Source: Gymnopilus junonius (lineage: Eukaryota > Basidiomycota > Agaricomycetes > Agaricales > Galerinaceae). From it: a stretch of DNA of 64,000 bases. This document shows, piece by piece, positions 60,199 through 64,000 of this stretch. The translations under genes were made by a program, and so were the position numbers. Each line of letters begins with the position of its first letter. Within the stretch, counting starts at the first letter, position 1. The notes beneath the pieces were generated by a model that saw only the letters and a list, made by a program, of their open reading frames with translations, made no database searches and was not told the origin of the DNA. The DNA lies in assembly GCA_015501075.1 (NCBI GenBank), contig JADNYJ010000118.1:62001-126000 (forward strand), given 5' to 3'.

Positions 60199-62656
60199 AT
60201 GCATGAGTGCAGATAGGCCTTATTTTCGTTTCAAGAAGCTTGAAAGTGGGGCGTTTTATATTTAGGCCAATGAGCCTGATGCGCGGACCACTGGTCGCAT
60301 TCACATGTTCCTGTCGGCGGCGAATGATGCGCAGCGCAGCGGGCCCAGAACTGAACTGGTCAAGGGAAGAAAACAGAAGAGGAAGGATCAGCTGTCGCCA
60401 ATTTATCCCTGAAAGGGCTAAGTATAGCCTCAGTCATGTTCGGAATGGTTGTTTGGTCTAGAAATAGATTTTTAAATTAGCGCACTGGTAAACTTGGAGA
60501 AGGAGGATGGTTGAATAGAGTACCGAAATGACTTCCAGCCTGGGGTATCACGCCATGGAGAAAGGAAGGTCGGATCTTCCTAGAATATACAAAGAAGCGT
60601 CGTAGTGACGTGGTCATCTGAAAATGACTTTGGGGTGCGGCATGCGTTGATAACTTAGGATATCACTCAAATTTGAGCAAAGTGAAAGGATCGATAATAT
60701 TGAAGAACGACAATTTCAAAGCGTCAGGGTATACCTGAAAGAAGAAATGGCAAATGACGCGTCTGCAGATCGGCTTGTTATCAAGTTTAACTCACGACAT
60801 ACACTGGAGAGAAACATGACGGACGTCCTCAAGCGCGCTATCGACATAGTTCCATGCATCAACCTCTATTGGCATTCGCAGGAGGAAGGCAAAGCAGAAT
60901 ACATCTTCAGGAAATTCAAAATCAAGGCATTGCGGCAAAGGTTATCTTGCCATAAAGGACTGACGGAGCAGACAGTGCCATTTACAATGGCGAATGTTTA
61001 AATGCTGAGAAATTGTCCGGGGTTTGAGTCAGCGTAAGAGAAACAGGTTTCACGACTGCGCTCACCTTTGACTACATCGCACCAGCACCTTGAAATTTTG
61101 CATCAACACTATGACTTTCAGAACATCGAAGATGCGGTGTGGGCGTCCAGCCTCACTTTGCAAGGGTGAGGCAGGGCAGTTGTATCTTATTGCATGCAGG
61201 TGGGCTGGTATTCCAACATTGAAAAAGCAAGCCGCCACTCACCAAACTTGGACGTACTTACCTTCCCGAGCTGCAACGTGTGCATCGGCGAGCAATGCCT
61301 CTCGCCTCTAGGTATGCACGATGTCTAGGAACGTCGTTCTGCAATTTAGCAGCCCTTCACGAGCTTGTGGAAGTCTGAAGGTTGAGAGAGTTGAGGGCGT
61401 CGAGGCAAACGCTGGCGAGACGCGTCCATTGAGCTGACTAATCCGACCCTAATTTCAAGCGGGCTTCTCTTTATCTCTTCCCAATCTCTTCCGCTCCCCC
61501 TTTTCTACCATACTCTACTTTCCCTTCATTTCCATTGGCGTGTCGCGTGTTTTTCTTCGTATCAACAGTGCCTTTTGAAATCTTCTCTCAAGACTCGCTG
61601 GTTGATATCGCCAATTTGTCTTGCGAGATAAATAGGAAGGAAGATTGGTTTTTTGTATCTGGCGTGGCATTGGCGTGTTACTGCTCTCCTACTCTATGAT
61701 ATTTATTGCAGATAAGGTATACGCACCGCGACCTCTCTCATTTAAAACCTTTCTGGTCCTCTGGAGTTTTGGATTTCTGGCTCTCTGGGTGTTTTTTTTT
61801 TTGTTTTCATGGTTTCTTTGTACTCGAGCCGTGAACGTGGAGGTGGATGTGGATGAAACGGAAAAGTTCCAAATAGGGCCCACGACCAATCCTCTACTAG
61901 ATTTCTGCTAAATTTCCTGCCCATTTTAACCCGCCTTCACCTTTGACTCTTGGTTAGCTTGGCTCTTGATCAATATCCAATTTCTCATACCTATTCCTTA
62001 TTCATCTTATTCATTCATTTACATGGCCATTGATCTCCTTCTCAACGCCCACCCAGTACCTGGATATCCTTCAAGTTTCTGCCAAGTAATCCTCTCATGC
62101 TGACTACACTCGCTATTCGAACGTACCCTCGATCTATCATTCCTCATGATCAGTCATGGCTCGCTCGATTTATCGGAGGATGGCTTCACAGATGGATGCT
62201 TGGCAATAGTACAGGTACTCCAACTCCTCGTCCTCATCCTGTATCAATCTCAACTCACTTATCTGCGTGCGTCTCCTCCGACGTCTACGATGAGCTCTCA
62301 ACAATCCATCCACGATCCATACCTATTTTCAAAATGACGTGATTCCATCATTAGCATTTTTATGATTTATCTTCGTTGTTGATATCGTCAATTTTGGCGG
62401 ATCCCTTGGTACCTTGTGAGTTGGATTGTTTTTCGAGCGTCTGTGAGGAGGGAAATATCTCGTTCTCAGTAAAAATAACAATATAATCAGGAGGCGCAGC
62501 ATACTCAGTACATTGGCCTGTGGGTCAAGGAGAAGTGATTGGTGACTATGTAGAGCAGAAGTGATTCATTCACTGGAGGAGGAGTTTGAGTTTATTATAC
62601 TGACGTGGTCCGCATACGGAAACTGCCAGTTTACCAAAAACTATCACAACACTTAA
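60199..62656. other. Mostly non-coding, scattered short frames
   Basis: One frame at 60747-61001 (MANDASADRLVIKFNSRH onward) has a coding look, with alternating hydrophobic residues, but lacks any domain I recognise and lacks partner exons. It may be a scrap of an F-box/LRR gene like that at 62657. I call no gene here. Confidence 0.35.
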
Positions 62657-63341
62657 TTGTACCTAGGTGGCTATCTATGTACTAAGTGTGCGAAGCTCCC
62701 AGAGCATGACATAGGAGGGTGCAGTGATATCGCCCAAACAGATCTATTCACAAGTGCTCTGGCGGAGGTCCTCATCGGTGCAACCAAGCTAGCTCGCCTT
62801 GTTTTTCAGGACTGCAAATCTCATTATAGGCCGCCAACCCCAGATTGCGAATATAATATGCCAGCGTCCTCCCTCGGTATATCTGGAATTGTCCAAAGCG
62901 GATGTTCCTGTCATGAAAATGTTCAGCACTATCTCTGGACTGAGAAAAGTCAATATTAACCTAGTGCCTCCAGCGAGATACGACACCGAACAAGAGGAAG
63001 CGTTGGAAGCGATTTTACTGCATTCAGTTTCGACCTTGGATGCCCTTTCCCTCGGGCACACCATACCCGCCAGTCTCCGATCAGAATCAGAGGACCCAAT
63101 ATCACGCTCTTGGGAAGGCGTCCACACATTTTCGATGCTAAACTTCTCCATACTCCCCGAGAAACTCGCCCCTATGTTTCCCAATATAAGCACTCTGAAT
63201 ATCGAAGACTCGTCGATCTGGGTGAAGAGGATGCGGAATAGAATGGAAATCGAATGGTGGTCGCTCACGTACTGTGATTGTCCACCGAGGCCCCTATGGA
63301 CTGCTCTCCGTTCATTCAGCGGTCCAAGGCCGCTCGCTTGA
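62657..63341 (+). pseudogene. LRR/F-box-like fragment, broken frame
   Basis: A frame reaching ALAEVLIGATKLARLVF is followed in another frame by RTANLIIGRQPQIANIICQ, then SVYLELSKADVPVMKMF, SGLRKVNINLVPP, VSTLDALSLGHTI and FSMLNFSILPEKLAPMFPNI. The repeated leucine pattern is that of the LRR half of mushroom F-box proteins. No F-box and no good start are visible upstream. The frame change at about 62795-62805 falls beside TTTTTCAG, so an intron is possible, but I found no phase-matched donor. It is likely a fragment of an F-box gene. Confidence 0.45.
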
Positions 63342-64000
63342 ATCTTTCACGACACCACTCCCTATGCAGAATCTTGTTCACGGGGATAAAAGCGTACGTT
63401 TACCGCAGCGAGTTCGCTGAGTTGCATAACAGTGGTTCAAACAAAAGATGCTTCAAGAATTTTCTCTACTTTTTAAAATTAGATAACGCCTTTCAAATCC
63501 ATAGGCCACACCCTGATCATTCGACATCTTAAAACCATTATAAATTTAACGATGCTAAACTGAACACGCAGAAATCACTCAACAAATATTCTGTAATTCA
63601 AAACGCCTGACAAAACGCCAGGAAAGAATGAAGCGACAGACATATGACATGCCACAATGACTCACAGCTAATGTTTGGTTAATCAGTTCAGTCAGCACAA
63701 GGGAAATGGGAATCACAGTTGCGCTCACTTTCAACCATATATATTTTAGTCCTCATGTAATCATACTAAGCCATGTTCGTTAATGGAGCAAGTTGGAAGT
63801 GTCGCAACATCGCAGAGTCGCCATCTTTCATGTAGGCTTCCGCGTCAGGCATCCATGGGTTAATACGGGTTGCGACGACGCGTCGGACGATAATGCATTT
63901 ATGCGTTGAAGTTTTCTGCAGAAAGGGTTCGAATAATCCTGGAGAAAGAGTGTTGTCAATCCGATAATTAACGTTGGAAAGGAAAAGAGGCGTAAACGAG
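63342..64000. other. Right end, no gene recognised
   Basis: No coding sequence is seen. A stretch near 63698-63745 loosely resembles 61023-61075, which hints at an old local duplication, but similarity is too low to call. Confidence 0.3.

Noticed and set aside
1..64000. CRISPR arrays, prophage, bacterial operons, rRNA genes
   Set aside because: No regularly spaced repeats, phage genes, Shine-Dalgarno-led gene strings or rRNA-like sequence are visible. The intron-rich genes are fungal.

Overview
The window looks like nuclear DNA of a filamentous basidiomycete, most likely an Agaricomycete (mushroom-forming fungus). The evidence is: genes rich in short GT-AG introns (about 31-90 bp); a Gpa1-type G-protein alpha subunit; an AA9 lytic polysaccharide monooxygenase; several F-box proteins of the expanded mushroom type; an HNH_2-type protein; and a tandem family of GNAT-ankyrin proteins with a CTCGxC motif. 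There are no bacterial, phage or CRISPR features. Recognition rests on reading the sequence, not on a database search.

Layout. 1-5 kb: no supportable gene. 5-10.1 kb: a DUF202 membrane protein, a tRNA, an F-box gene (+) and a broken F-box gene (-). 10.1-13.7 kb: purine-rich non-coding DNA. 13.7-15.4 kb: the G-alpha gene (-). 15.4-22 kb: mostly non-coding, with a 571-bp foldback/MITE-like element and a small membrane-protein gene. 22.1-24.5 kb: asparagine synthase (-). 25.8-34 kb: a tentative small gene, a broken small secreted-protein gene, a LAMTOR1/Ego1-like gene (-), and an HNH-domain gene (-) whose upstream region is present a second time as an orphan copy. 36-51.8 kb: an intron-rich MFS transporter followed by a rearranged block. 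This block holds an inverted duplication (MFS tail plus F-box gene) and three relatives of a GNAT-ankyrin-CTCGxC family. 52.5-57 kb: two related proteins with different tails flank an acidic-repeat protein. 57.4-58.6 kb: AA9 LPMO (-). 58.9-60.2 kb: a possible element with 21-bp terminal inverted repeats. 60-64 kb: mostly non-coding, with an LRR/F-box-like fragment.

Two themes stand out. First, many conserved genes (G-alpha, asparagine synthase, HNH, both long GNAT-ankyrin genes, two F-box genes, the secreted protein) contain single-base frameshifts. Others (MFS, LPMO, LAMTOR-like, acidic-repeat gene, third GNAT-ankyrin relative) read cleanly. Assembly indels explain this most simply, but some may be real pseudogenes. 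Second, 36-51.8 kb has been reshaped by duplication and inversion. I see no complete new defence or biosynthetic system. The best candidates for undescribed biology are the GNAT-ankyrin-CTCGxC family and the paired Cys-tail/hydrophobic-tail proteins.
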